From Reyranella sp. (GTDB lineage Bacteria; Pseudomonadota; Alphaproteobacteria; Reyranellales; Reyranellaceae): a stretch of DNA of 64,000 bases. The notes beneath the pieces were generated by a model that searched no databases, had not been told where the DNA came from, and saw only the letters and a program-made list of their open reading frames with translations. The stretch spans positions 107,268 through 171,267 of the forward strand of contig NZ_SCVC01000039.1 of NCBI RefSeq assembly GCF_004297405.1, in the 5' to 3' direction. The translations under genes were made by a program, and so were the position numbers. Position 1 is the stretch's first letter; every line of letters starts with the position of its first letter. Positions 50,590-59,500 of this stretch are shown piece after piece.

Positions 50590-52005
50590 CTAGTTGGCGC
50601 GACCGCTGTAGAGCGAGATGCCGCGGATCAGATCGGCCGCGCGCAGGAGCTGGTAGTCGGCAGCCTGCTCCTTCGGCGGCTCGTCCGGATCGGTCGGCGG
50701 CTGAGTTGCCTGATTGGCGGCCGGCTTCTCGTCCTTCCTGTCGCCGGGCTTGGTGGCTTCCGGCTTCGGTGCGGCCTTGGCGTCAGGCTTGGGCGCATCG
50801 GCAGGCTTTTCGTTCGGATTGGTGATCGAGCGGCGCAGGTTTTCCTCGCGGAAGCCGCCGCGCGCCTGCAGGTTCTCGATCTTGGCAGGCTCGACCTCGA
50901 TGTCGGGCTTGATGCCTTCCTTCTGGATCGAACGGCCCGACGGCGTGAAGTAGAGCGCCGTCGTGAGGCGGATCGCGCCACCGCCGGTCACCTGCATGAT
51001 GGTCTGGACCGAGCCCTTACCGAAGGACCGCGTGCCGAGGATGATCGCGCGGCGATGATCCTGCAGCGCGCCGGCCACGATCTCCGAAGCCGAGGCCGAG
51101 CCGCCGTTCAGCAGCACGACGATGGGCAGGCCGTTGGTGACATCGCCAGGCTTGGCGTTCCAACGCTGGACGTCATCGCTCTTGCGCGCCTTGACCGAGA
51201 CGATCTCGCCCTTGTCGAGGAAGGCATCGGACAGGGCGATCGCCTGGTCGAGCAGGCCACCCGGATTGTTGCGCAGGTCGAGGATGTAGCCCTTGAGCTT
51301 GTTGCCCGCTTCCTTCTTGAGCTTCTCGATGGCGTCGAGCACGCCCGAGGTCGTCTGCTCGGTGAAGGAGGTGACACGGATATAGCCGATGTCGTTTCCT
51401 TCGAGGCGGTAGCGTACCGACTTCACCTTGATGATCTCGCGGGTCAGCGAGACGTCGAACGGATCCTTGCCGCCGCGGCGGATCGAGATCTTGATCGGCG
51501 TGCCGACCTTGCCGCGCATCTTTTCGACCGCCTCCTGCAGGGTCAGGCCCTGCACGGGCTCGCCGTCGAGCGCGAAGATCAGGTCACCCGCCTGGATGCC
51601 GGCCTTGGCCGCCGGTGTATCGTCGATCGGCGACACGACCTTGATGACGCCGTTCTCCATCGTGACTTCGATGCCGAGCCCGCCGAACTCGCCCTTGGTC
51701 TGGACCTGCATGTCCTTGTAGGCCTTGGGGTTCATGTAGCTCGAGTGCGGGTCGAGCGCGGTCAGCATGCCGTTGATCGCATTCTCGATCAGCGTCTTCT
51801 CTTCGACCGGTTCGACATAGTCGCGGCGGATGCGCTCCAGCACATCACCGAACAGGTTGAGCTGCTGGTAGAGCTCGCTCTTGTCGCCAGCACCCGCCTT
51901 GGGGTCGGCTTTGTCTTGCGCGAAGGCAGGAGCGAGAGCTGGACCGGCCAGGAACGCCAGGGTCGCGGCGGCAATGGAGGCGGAGCGCAGAAAGGTCATG
52001 TGCAT
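50590..52005 (-). CDS. ctpA: Carboxyl-terminal processing protease (S41 family)
   Basis: A 471-aa secreted protease, started at the ATG at 52005; the ATG at 51999 is equally possible and the longer frame is unlikely. A signal peptide (FLRSASIAAATLAFLAGPAL) is followed by an N-terminal helical part, a PDZ domain (about 85-165, GLGIEVTMENGVIKVVSPID) and the catalytic core with Ser in NGGSASASEIVAGAL and Lys in TRSFGKGSVQTIM. The last 90 residues are a Pro/Lys/Asp-rich tail. It trims periplasmic proteins, often peptidoglycan hydrolases. Confidence 0.94.
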   Translation of the reverse strand: MHMTFLRSASIAAATLAFLAGPALAPAFAQDKADPKAGAGDKSELYQQLNLFGDVLERIRRDYVEPVEEKTLIENAINGMLTALDPHSSYMNPKAYKDMQVQTKGEFGGLGIEVTMENGVIKVVSPIDDTPAAKAGIQAGDLIFALDGEPVQGLTLQEAVEKMRGKVGTPIKISIRRGGKDPFDVSLTREIIKVKSVRYRLEGNDIGYIRVTSFTEQTTSGVLDAIEKLKKEAGNKLKGYILDLRNNPGGLLDQAIALSDAFLDKGEIVSVKARKSDDVQRWNAKPGDVTNGLPIVVLLNGGSASASEIVAGALQDHRRAIILGTRSFGKGSVQTIMQVTGGGAIRLTTALYFTPSGRSIQKEGIKPDIEVEPAKIENLQARGGFREENLRRSITNPNEKPADAPKPDAKAAPKPEATKPGDRKDEKPAANQATQPPTDPDEPPKEQAADYQLLRAADLIRGISLYSGRAN

Positions 52006-52026
52006 GCTTTCAGGATGGTCGCTGGA

Positions 52027-52101
52027 GGCCGTTCGGCCCAACGGCCGAGGTGTTTTCGAGCGTCGGAATCGAGAATACAGGGCGGTCTTTGGCAGGATCA
52101 A
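52027..52101 (-). promoter_or_regulatory. Promoter and leader hairpin of ctpA
   Basis: On the minus strand TTGATC (52101-52096) and TATTCT (52077-52072) are 18 bases apart. A perfect 7-base stem GGCCGTT/AACGGCC (52027-52033 and 52040-52046) lies between this promoter and the ctpA start. Murein hydrolase genes often occupy this place in related genomes; here there is only this 134-base gap. Confidence 0.4.
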
Positions 52102-52139
52102 GGCGCTGGCGCGGTTAGCGGAGGGCCCCCGTTCACAAA

Positions 52140-53738
52140 TCAGGCAGAAGCCGCGGCCGCAGGACGCGGTGCGGTCAGGATCGCTGGCCGTGCGGCGGTC
52201 GACAGAAGCGACCGGCCGGTCATTTCCTGGGGCTGCGGCACGCCCATCAGAGCCAGCAGGGTGGGTGCAACGTCGGCGAGCTTGCCATCGCTCAGCGAAT
52301 GAACGCCGGCAGGGCCGTTGAACAGCAGAGCCGGCACGCGATTTAACGTGTGCTGGGTGTGCTTCTGGTGCGATTGCTCGTCGAACATCTGCTCGGCGTT
52401 GCCATGGTCGGCGGTGACGAACATCACGCCGCCTGCAGCCTTGATCGCCTCCATGAGGCGCCCGAGGCTCGTATCCACGGCCTCGACAGCCTTGGTCGCC
52501 GCTGCGAGATCGCCCGTATGGCCCACCATGTCGGTGTTGGCGTAGTTGACCACGATCAGGTCGAACTTGCCCGAGCCGATGGCCTCGACGAGCTTGTCGG
52601 TCACTTCCGGCGCGCTCATCTCGGGCTTGAGGTCGTAGGTCTTGACCTTGGGGGAGGGCACCAGGATGCGCTCCTCGCCGTCGAACACGCGCTCCTCGCC
52701 ACCATTGAAGAAGAACGTGACGTGGGCGTACTTCTCGGTTTCGGCGATGCGAAGCTGTTTCAGTCCCGCGCGTGACACCGTTTCGCCCAGGCCCATCTTG
52801 ATGATCTCAGGTGGGAACAGCGTCTTCAGGAAGGGGCTGAGGGCCGCCGAATACTCGACCATGCCGACCGCCGTCGCGAACTTCACCACGCGCGCACGGT
52901 TGAAGCCGTCGAAGCGGGGATCGAGCAATGCCGTCAGGATCTGGCGAGCACGGTCGGAGCGGTAATTGAACATCAGGAGGCCGTCGCCATCCTTCATGCC
53001 GCCATAGCCATCGATCACCGTCGGCAGCACGAACTCGTCGTCGAGCTTCGCAGCATAGGCCTGCTCGACGGCTGCCGTCGGCGTCGCAGCGCGTTGATCG
53101 GCCTTGGCGTCGACCATCGCATCGTAGGCGAGCGTCACGCGCTCCCAACGCTTGTCGCGATCCATCGGATAGAAGCGGCCCGCGACCGTGGCGAACTTGA
53201 TCGGCAGGCCAGCCTTGAGACCAGCCTGGATCGGCTCCAGGCATTCCAGCGCGCTGCGCGGAGGCATGTCGCGGCCATCGAGGAAGGCGTGGATCCAGAC
53301 TGGCACGCCCTGGCCGGCAATCAGGTTGGCGAGGAAGACGAGATGGTCCTGATGCGCGTGCACGCCACCCGGCGAGGCAAGCCCCATCAGGTGGAAGGCG
53401 CCGCCGTTCTTCTTCAGGGTCGCGATTGCGTCCGCCAGAATGGGATTCTTGGCCAGCGAGCCGTCCTCGATCGCATTGTCGATCCGCGGCAGATCGGGCA
53501 CGGCGACCCGGCCCGCGCCTAGGTTCATGTGGCCGACCTCGGAGTTGCCCATCTGACCCTTGGGCAGGCCGACGAACGTTTCTGACGCATCGATCAGGCC
53601 CTGCGGACAGGTCGCGATCATGCGATCGAAGTTGGGAGTCTTGGCATCCAGGATGGCGTTGTAGGCGCGGTCCGGGCGGTAGCCCCAGCCGTCGAGGATG
53701 CAGAGCAGGGCGGGGCGCGGACGGGACACGACAGCCAT
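52140..53738 (-). CDS. gpmI: 2,3-bisphosphoglycerate-independent phosphoglycerate mutase
   Basis: A 532-aa alkaline-phosphatase-superfamily mutase of glycolysis. The metal-binding N-terminal Asp is in LLCILDGWGYR (Asp16) and the phosphorylated Ser is Ser66 in GLPKGQMGNSEVGHMNLGAG. Other metal ligands are in VVNYANTDMVGHTGDL and FVTADHGNAEQM. Its ATG shares one base with the preceding gene's stop (TAATG), so it is translationally coupled to the unknown secreted protein. Confidence 0.96.
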   Translation of the reverse strand: MAVVSRPRPALLCILDGWGYRPDRAYNAILDAKTPNFDRMIATCPQGLIDASETFVGLPKGQMGNSEVGHMNLGAGRVAVPDLPRIDNAIEDGSLAKNPILADAIATLKKNGGAFHLMGLASPGGVHAHQDHLVFLANLIAGQGVPVWIHAFLDGRDMPPRSALECLEPIQAGLKAGLPIKFATVAGRFYPMDRDKRWERVTLAYDAMVDAKADQRAATPTAAVEQAYAAKLDDEFVLPTVIDGYGGMKDGDGLLMFNYRSDRARQILTALLDPRFDGFNRARVVKFATAVGMVEYSAALSPFLKTLFPPEIIKMGLGETVSRAGLKQLRIAETEKYAHVTFFFNGGEERVFDGEERILVPSPKVKTYDLKPEMSAPEVTDKLVEAIGSGKFDLIVVNYANTDMVGHTGDLAAATKAVEAVDTSLGRLMEAIKAAGGVMFVTADHGNAEQMFDEQSHQKHTQHTLNRVPALLFNGPAGVHSLSDGKLADVAPTLLALMGVPQPQEMTGRSLLSTAARPAILTAPRPAAAASA

Positions 53739-54334
53739 TACGATGCCTTCCGGCCGTGCGGCTGGGCGCGCTCGACGGCGTTGAACTTGTTGGGGCAGGC
53801 GAGTTCGCGCGGATCGGTGTTGGGATTCTGGTCCGGCACTTCGATGGCGCAGAACACGAACTCGCCGCGCGGCTCGCCGTCGATCGTGATGTCGTAGGTG
53901 TAGGTGCCCGGTGGATCGCCCGGGATGATGCACCACGAGCGCTGTAGCACGCCGTCCTGCACTGTCTCGAACATACGAGTGGTGGCTTGCGTCTTGTCGG
54001 CGCTGACCTCGGTCTCCGGACCGGCGATCACCTGCTCGGCAGGCTGCGAGGTCGTCAGCACTTCCTTCAAAGAAACGACGCGATTGGGGCCGCCGAGATA
54101 CATGCGCCAACCGAAGCAGGCGCGGTTGAACAGCAGTGGGATGGCGTTCGTCTCGTAATGGCGCTGCTTGCCGTCATCGCCGGTGATCGAGACATAGGGG
54201 ATCGACCGCACGGGCTTGACGCCCGGCTTCTGGACCGGCGTCGACTGCGCCATCGCGGAAGTCGCAGCGGCGGCCACGAGCAGGGAAGCGGAGGCGGCCA
54301 AAAGCCACCGGGCGAATGCGTGCATGGGTTTCAA
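53738..54334 (-). CDS. Secreted protein of unknown function upstream of gpmI
   Basis: A 198-aa protein with a clear signal peptide (about residues 8-30, WLLAASASLLVAAAATSAMA) and a mature region of about 168 residues. Four cysteines (in FNRACFGW, SWCIIPGD, EFVFCAIE and ELACPNKF) and several beta-rich segments (GEFVFCAIEVPDQN) suggest a small disulfide-bonded periplasmic domain. I do not recognise the family. It is placed between rlmH and gpmI and is translationally coupled to gpmI, which is unusual for an exported protein. Confidence 0.7.
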   Translation of the reverse strand: MKPMHAFARWLLAASASLLVAAAATSAMAQSTPVQKPGVKPVRSIPYVSITGDDGKQRHYETNAIPLLFNRACFGWRMYLGGPNRVVSLKEVLTTSQPAEQVIAGPETEVSADKTQATTRMFETVQDGVLQRSWCIIPGDPPGTYTYDITIDGEPRGEFVFCAIEVPDQNPNTDPRELACPNKFNAVERAQPHGRKAS

Positions 54335-54390
54335 TGTAGCCCCGGTTTTTCGTCAGAACAGAGGCAAAATCGACGCCCTTTCATTCCTGT

Positions 54391-54849
54391 TCAGGCGCGA
54401 TGATAGGGGTGCCCGGCCAGCAGCTGCTGTGCCCGGTAGATCTGCTCCGCCAGCATGCCGCGGGCCAGCAAGTGGGGCCAAGTCATGGCGCCAAATGACA
54501 GAACGAGAGCGGATTTTTGCACGAGCTGTTCGGTGTGACCGTCGGCGCCGCCGATCAGGAAGGCAACGTCCGACACCGAACTGTCACGCCAGGCGCCCAT
54601 CCGGGCGGCGAAGGCCTCACTGTCGAGCACCTTGCCGCGGCGATCCAGCGCCACCAGGGTCGCGCCTGCCGGCACCGCCTGTAGCAGCAATTCGCCCTCG
54701 CGCTGCATGAGCTGGGGCGGCGGCAGCTTGCGCTTCTCCTCGAGCTCGCGAAGCGTCAGCGGCCAGCGGATGCGGCCGGCATAGTGTTCGTAGAGATCGC
54801 GCTCCGGCCCACGTCCGGCGCGGCCGATGGCGGCGATCGTCAGTTTCAC
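54391..54849 (-). CDS. rlmH: 23S rRNA pseudouridine-1915 N3-methyltransferase RlmH
   Basis: A 152-aa SPOUT-family methyltransferase started at a GTG (MKLTIAAIGRAGRGPER). The C-terminal knot region includes VAFLIGGADGHTEQLVQKSA and the conserved SFGAMTWPHLLARGMLAEQIYRA ending in GHPYHRA. It methylates pseudouridine 1915 in 23S rRNA. The start overlaps the stop of the nadD-rsfS frame (GTGA). Confidence 0.95.
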   Translation of the reverse strand: MKLTIAAIGRAGRGPERDLYEHYAGRIRWPLTLRELEEKRKLPPPQLMQREGELLLQAVPAGATLVALDRRGKVLDSEAFAARMGAWRDSSVSDVAFLIGGADGHTEQLVQKSALVLSFGAMTWPHLLARGMLAEQIYRAQQLLAGHPYHRA

Positions 54850-55952
54850 GAGGCTCGCTTGCGCCGGGCCGGCGGTTTGGCAGCACTGACCCGCTTGGCC
54901 GCCGCCTTCTTGACGGGCTTGGCTTTGACAGGTTTGGCCACAGCCTCGTTCTCCAGCGCCCACATCTTCTCCAGCGCGTAGAAGGCGCGGGGCTCGGGGC
55001 GGAAGATATGCACGACCACATCACCGGCATCGACGAGGACCCAGTCGCCGCCCTGCTTGCCTTCGACCGGCGTATAGCCGTGGCCGTTCTGCTTCAGTTT
55101 CTCGGCGAGATGGTCGGCAATGGCCACGACCTGGCGGTTCGAGCGGCCCGAGGCGATCACCATGTAGTCGGCGAAGGCGGACTTGCCCTTGAGATCGATG
55201 ACGACGACGTCCTCGGCCTTGTCGTCCTCCAGCGAACGACGCACCAGCGTGAGCAGGGCATCGATAGCTTTGCGGCGGTCGGGGAGCTGACGGGTCCCCG
55301 GGGAGGAATTCTGGTCGGAAATGGTCTTTCCTTTCGTTCTCGTTCGTCGCGGCCGGACGGCGCGGATGGCTGTGGCCGAATGGCTATCTAGACGGCTCGG
55401 GATAAAGCACCAGGCCGGCGGCTCGCAAGAGGCGAGCTGGCGGGCATTCTCTGCGTCGACCCGGTAGCGGGCAAACGTGCGGGGCGCGGTCGCCGCCAGC
55501 GCTGCATATCCCCAACCGGGCCGGGCGAAGGCGGCGATGGGGATCGCAGCGAAAAGATCGCGCCAGCCTGCCCAATCGACGAGCTGGGGCAGGATGTCGG
55601 CGCCCATCAGCCAGACGAACCGGGCTCTGGGGTAAACCCGGCGCAGCGCCCGCACCGTATCGAGCGTGTAGCGCGTGCCCAGCAGCAGCTCGGGTGCGTC
55701 GACGCGAATCCGCGGATGGCCGGCGATCTGGCGGGCACGGGCGACGCGCGTTGGCAGGGGCTCCATGCCGTCGCCGCTCTTCAACGGGTTCTGCGGCGAG
55801 ACCAGCCACCAGATCTCGTCGAGGCCCAGACGCTTCATCGCCTCGAGGCTGATGTGCCGATGGCCCGGATGTGCGGGGTTGAACGAACCGCCCAGGAGAC
55901 CGATGCGCCGCGTCGTATCGCGCGGCACACCCGGCATCGGGTGCAGGCTCAT
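54846..55952 (-). CDS. Single frame joining nicotinate-nucleotide adenylyltransferase (NadD) and ribosomal silencing factor (RsfS)
   Basis: A 368-aa frame holding two normally separate proteins. Residues 1-205 are NadD: GLLGGSFNPAHPGHRHIS (nucleotidyltransferase HxGH), the VWLMGADILPQLVDW region and DSHSATAIR at the end. Residues about 211-368 are RsfS: LTLVRRSLEDDKAEDVVVIDL, SAFADYMVIASGRSNRQV, GDWVLVDAGDVVVHIF and a basic tail. No stop separates them. Translation of RsfS may instead begin at an ATT codon at 55322-55320 that is preceded by AGGA with a six-base spacing. The position between proA and rlmH is the normal one for nadD-rsfS. Confidence 0.85.
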   Translation of the reverse strand: MSLHPMPGVPRDTTRRIGLLGGSFNPAHPGHRHISLEAMKRLGLDEIWWLVSPQNPLKSGDGMEPLPTRVARARQIAGHPRIRVDAPELLLGTRYTLDTVRALRRVYPRARFVWLMGADILPQLVDWAGWRDLFAAIPIAAFARPGWGYAALAATAPRTFARYRVDAENARQLASCEPPAWCFIPSRLDSHSATAIRAVRPRRTRTKGKTISDQNSSPGTRQLPDRRKAIDALLTLVRRSLEDDKAEDVVVIDLKGKSAFADYMVIASGRSNRQVVAIADHLAEKLKQNGHGYTPVEGKQGGDWVLVDAGDVVVHIFRPEPRAFYALEKMWALENEAVAKPVKAKPVKKAAAKRVSAAKPPARRKRAS

Positions 55953-55976
55953 GACGATGAACTCACGGGCGCGAAC

Positions 55977-57257
55977 TCACGGACGAAGAGTGCCCTTGCC
56001 GCGCACGATGTTCTTGTAGGTCGTGAGCTCGACCAGGCCGACCGGTCCGCGGGCATGCATGCGGTTGGTCGAAATGCCGATCTCCGCCCCCAGCCCGAAC
56101 TCGCCGCCGTCGGCGAACTGTGTGCTGGCGTTGTGCATGACGATGGCACTGTCGACTTCGCCCAGGAAGCGACGCGCCGTTGCCTCGTTGGCCGTGACGA
56201 TCGATTCGGTGTGCTGGCTGCCGTAACGTGCGATGTGATCGATTGCACCGCCAACACCGTCGACAGTCGCGACGGAGATGATCGGTTCGAGATACTCGGT
56301 GCGCCAATCCTTGTCGGTGGCGGGAACGGCCTTGGGATCGCGCTTCTGCACTTCGGCGTCGCCACGGACTTCGCAGCCGAGCTCGTGCAGACGCGCCAGC
56401 ACCGGCATCAGGTGCGTGTCGAGGGCGGCCTTGTCGACCAGCAGCGTCTCGGCGGCGCCGCAGACGCTGACCCGGCGCATCTTGGCGTTGGCCACGAGAT
56501 CGCGCGCCATGGCGACATCGGCATCGCGGTCGACATAGACGTGGCAGATACCATCATAGTGGCGCAGCACCGGCACGCGGCTTTCCTGCGTCACGCGATC
56601 GATCAGCGAGCGTCCGCCGCGCGGCACGATCAGGTCGAGCCAGTCCATGGCCCGCAGCATCTCGCCGACGGCGGCGCGGTCCGTGGTCGGCACGAGCTGG
56701 ACGCAATCCTCGGGCAGGCCGGCGCCCTTCAGCGCCTGGCGCAGCAGCTCGACGATGGCGCGCGAGGAATGGAAGCTGTCGGAGCCGCCGCGCAGGACGA
56801 CGACGTTGCCCGACTTGATGCAAAGCGCGCCAGCGTCCGCCGTCACGTTGGGCCGCGCTTCGTAGATCACGCCGATGATGCCGATGGGCACGCGCACGCG
56901 GCTGATGACGAGCCCGTTCGGCCGCTGCCATTCCTCGATCGTGGCGCCGACGGGATCGGGCAGGGCAACGATATCGTCGAGGCCCTTGGCCATCCCCTCG
57001 ATGCGCGCATCGTTCAGGAGCAGGCGATCCTGCAATGCGCTCGACATGCCGGCCGCCTTGGCCGCGTCGATGTCACGGGCATTGGCGGCCAGAATGGCGG
57101 CCTTCTCGCCGCGGATCAGTCGGGCAGCATCGGCCAGCGCTTTGTTCTTGGCGTCGGTCGGCGCATTGCGCAGTGCTGCCGCGGCCGTCTTCGCGCGGCG
57201 ACCCAATTCGGCGACGATGCTTGCGGCATCTTCAGCGGGCGTGGTCTGAACGTTCAT
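55977..57257 (-). CDS. proA: Gamma-glutamyl phosphate reductase
   Basis: A 426-aa aldehyde-dehydrogenase-fold enzyme of proline synthesis. The ATG at 57257 is the family start; upstream open frame belongs to the shadow of proB. The NADPH region is VPIGIIGVIYEARPNVTADAGALCIKSGN, the catalytic Cys is in RVSVCGAAETLLVD, and DEFGLGAEIGIST-like EFGLGAEIGISTNRMHARGPVG is near the end. It reduces glutamyl phosphate to glutamate semialdehyde. It follows proB by 29 bases. Confidence 0.95.
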   Translation of the reverse strand: MNVQTTPAEDAASIVAELGRRAKTAAAALRNAPTDAKNKALADAARLIRGEKAAILAANARDIDAAKAAGMSSALQDRLLLNDARIEGMAKGLDDIVALPDPVGATIEEWQRPNGLVISRVRVPIGIIGVIYEARPNVTADAGALCIKSGNVVVLRGGSDSFHSSRAIVELLRQALKGAGLPEDCVQLVPTTDRAAVGEMLRAMDWLDLIVPRGGRSLIDRVTQESRVPVLRHYDGICHVYVDRDADVAMARDLVANAKMRRVSVCGAAETLLVDKAALDTHLMPVLARLHELGCEVRGDAEVQKRDPKAVPATDKDWRTEYLEPIISVATVDGVGGAIDHIARYGSQHTESIVTANEATARRFLGEVDSAIVMHNASTQFADGGEFGLGAEIGISTNRMHARGPVGLVELTTYKNIVRGKGTLRP

Positions 57258-57286
57258 CGGCCGCTCCAGTATAGCTCCTGCTGCGC

Positions 57287-58417
57287 CTACTCGACCACGA
57301 GGTCGTCGCGATGGACCATCTCGTCGCGGCCGCGGAAACCCAGCAGCTTCTCGATCTCGACGCTCTTGCGGCCGGCGATGCGGCGCGCATCCTCGGCGGC
57401 ATAGGCGACCAGCCCGCGTGCCAGCACGCGGCCGACGCAATCCTTCACATCGACCACGTCGCCACGCTTGAATTCGCCATCGATCGCCGTGACGCCGGCG
57501 GGCAGCAGGCTCTTGCCGGCCGACAGGGCGCGCACCGCGCCATCGTCGACGACCAGGCTGCCCGAGGTCTTGAGCGAGCCCTTGATCCACTTCTTGCGCG
57601 CCGACAGGGGCGAGCCTTCGGGCAGGAACCAGCTGCAGCGTGCGGTGCCGTCGATCAGCGCGCCCAGCGCGCCGACTTTGCGGCCGTCGGCGATTGCCAT
57701 GCGGCAGCCTGCGGCCATCGCGATGCGGCCGGCCATCAGCTTGGTCACCATGCCGCCATTGGACAGGACCGAAGCGGCAGCGCCTGCCATCGATTCGATC
57801 TCCGGCGTGATCTCACGGATCTCGGGGATGAATTTCGCCGACGCGTCGCTGCGCGGGTCGCCGGTATAGAGACCGTCGATGTCGGAGAGCAGAACCAGCG
57901 TGTCGGCCGAGATCATTTCGGCGACCCTTGCGCCCAGGCGATCATTGTCGCCGAAGCGGATCTCGTCGGTGGCAACCGTGTCGTTCTCGTTGATCACCGG
58001 CACGGCGCCGAGGCCGAGCAGGGTCGCCATGGTCTGGCGCGCATTGAGATAACGGCGGCGCTCTTCGGAATCGTTCAGGGTGAGCAGGATCTGCGCTACG
58101 GTGATGCCATGCCGAGCCAGCGCTTCCTGGTAGGCCTGCGCCAGCTTGATCTGCCCTGTCGCTGCTGCAGCCTGGCTTTCCTCGAGGCGAAGCGGCACCG
58201 ATGTGAGCTTGAGATGGGTGCGGCCCAGCCGAATCGCGCCGGATGAAACGAGCACGACTTCGCAGCCACCTTTGTGCAGGCGTGCCACGTCGTTGGTCAG
58301 CGCTTCGAGCCAGTCGCGCCGGACTTCGCCTTTTGCCTCGTCCACCAGGATCGAGGAACCGATCTTGACGACCAGCCGCCTCGCACTCTGAAGGGGGGCG
58401 CTGGTGCGGGAGCTCAT
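57287..58417 (-). CDS. proB: Glutamate 5-kinase
   Basis: A 376-aa kinase, the first step of proline synthesis. The amino-acid kinase domain (LVVKIGSSILVDE, VLVSSGAIRLGRTHL, VINENDTVATDEIRFGDNDRL) occupies about 10-260, and a C-terminal PUA domain follows (about 280-365). The start overlaps the obgE stop by three bases, so it is coupled to obgE. Confidence 0.95.
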   Translation of the reverse strand: MSSRTSAPLQSARRLVVKIGSSILVDEAKGEVRRDWLEALTNDVARLHKGGCEVVLVSSGAIRLGRTHLKLTSVPLRLEESQAAAATGQIKLAQAYQEALARHGITVAQILLTLNDSEERRRYLNARQTMATLLGLGAVPVINENDTVATDEIRFGDNDRLGARVAEMISADTLVLLSDIDGLYTGDPRSDASAKFIPEIREITPEIESMAGAAASVLSNGGMVTKLMAGRIAMAAGCRMAIADGRKVGALGALIDGTARCSWFLPEGSPLSARKKWIKGSLKTSGSLVVDDGAVRALSAGKSLLPAGVTAIDGEFKRGDVVDVKDCVGRVLARGLVAYAAEDARRIAGRKSVEIEKLLGFRGRDEMVHRDDLVVE

Positions 58418-59427
58418 GCCGCTTCCTTGCTCTTGGCGGTCTGCTTTTCGACGAGCTTCATCAGTTCGTGCAGCAGGGGCTGAACGCCCTGACCCGAGAC
58501 GGCCGAGATGACATGCACGGTCTTGCGGCTGGCCTTGGCGAGCGCGGCGCGCTTGGCCTCGATATCCTCGGGCGTCATGGCGTCGGTCTTGTTGAGCGCC
58601 ACCAGTTCCTTCTTGCGCGCGAGGTTGCCGCCGTAGGCGCGCAACTCGGCGCGCACGGTCTTGTAGGCATCGGCGACATCGTCCTGCGTGCCGTCGACGA
58701 GGTGGAGCAGCGCACGGCAGCGCTCGACATGGCCGAGGAAGCGCGTGCCAAGGCCGGCGCCTTCATGTGCGCCTTCGATCAGGCCCGGAATGTCGGCCAT
58801 CACGAACTCGCGCTCGCCCACCCGCACCACGCCGAGGCCGGGATGCAGGGTCGTGAACGGATAGTCGGCGATTTTGGGCCGTGCGTTCGAGTTGGACGAC
58901 AGGAACGTCGACTTGCCGGCGTTGGGAAGGCCGACCAGTCCGATGTCGGCGATCAGCTTCAGCCGCAGCCACAGGGCTTTCTCTTCGCCGGGCCATCCTT
59001 TGTCGGCGCGGCGCGGCGCACGGTTGGTCGAGGTCTTGTAGTGCAGGTTGCCGTAGCCACCGTCACCGCCCTTGGCGAGCACGACGCTCTGGCCGATCTC
59101 GGTGAAGTCGACGAGCAAGGTCTCGTTGTCCTCGGCGAAGACCTGCGTGCCGCGCGGCAGGCGCAACACAACATCCTTGCCCTTGCCGCCCGTGCGCTGG
59201 CTGCCCATGCCGTGATGGCCGGTCTCGGCCTTGAAGTGCTGGGCGTAACGATAGTCGATCAGCGTGTTCAGCCCATCGACGCACTCGGCGATCACATTGC
59301 CGCCGCGCCCGCCATCGCCACCGTCCGGTCCACCGAACTCGATGAACTTCTCGCGGCGAAAGCCCACGCATCCGGCGCCGCCGTTGCCGGAGCGAATGTA
59401 GATCTTGGCCTGGTCGAGAAATTTCAT
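58414..59427 (-). CDS. obgE: GTPase Obg
   Basis: A 337-aa GTPase involved in 50S assembly and stress control. The Gly-rich Obg fold (MKFLDQAKIYIRSGNGGAGC, with FGGPDGGDGGRGGNV) covers residues 1-158. The G domain starts with G1 GLPNAGKS (166-173), G3 ADIPGLIEGAHEGAGLG and G4 LNKTDAM. The protein ends without the extra C-terminal domain seen in some species. The ATG at 59427 is chosen over an upstream extension. It is separated from rpmA by a terminator. Confidence 0.95.
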   Translation of the reverse strand: MKFLDQAKIYIRSGNGGAGCVGFRREKFIEFGGPDGGDGGRGGNVIAECVDGLNTLIDYRYAQHFKAETGHHGMGSQRTGGKGKDVVLRLPRGTQVFAEDNETLLVDFTEIGQSVVLAKGGDGGYGNLHYKTSTNRAPRRADKGWPGEEKALWLRLKLIADIGLVGLPNAGKSTFLSSNSNARPKIADYPFTTLHPGLGVVRVGEREFVMADIPGLIEGAHEGAGLGTRFLGHVERCRALLHLVDGTQDDVADAYKTVRAELRAYGGNLARKKELVALNKTDAMTPEDIEAKRAALAKASRKTVHVISAVSGQGVQPLLHELMKLVEKQTAKSKEAA

Positions 59428-59448
59428 GAGATGGGGTCCACAAACGAA

Positions 59449-59476
59449 AAGGGGGAACGGCGACCCGCTCCCCCTT
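59449..59476 (-). terminator. Terminator between rpmA and obgE
   Basis: On the minus strand AAGGGGGA and TCCCCCTT form a perfect 8-base stem with a 12-base loop, followed by TTCGTTTG. It should end or attenuate most L21-L27 transcripts before obgE. Confidence 0.7.
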
Positions 59477-59500
59477 CGCAATCCGATTGGACGGGAACGG

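Noticed and set aside
49864..52302. An 812-residue plus-strand frame across the deacetylase, ctpA and gpmI end
   Set aside because: It covers three secure minus-strand genes and shows only shadow composition.
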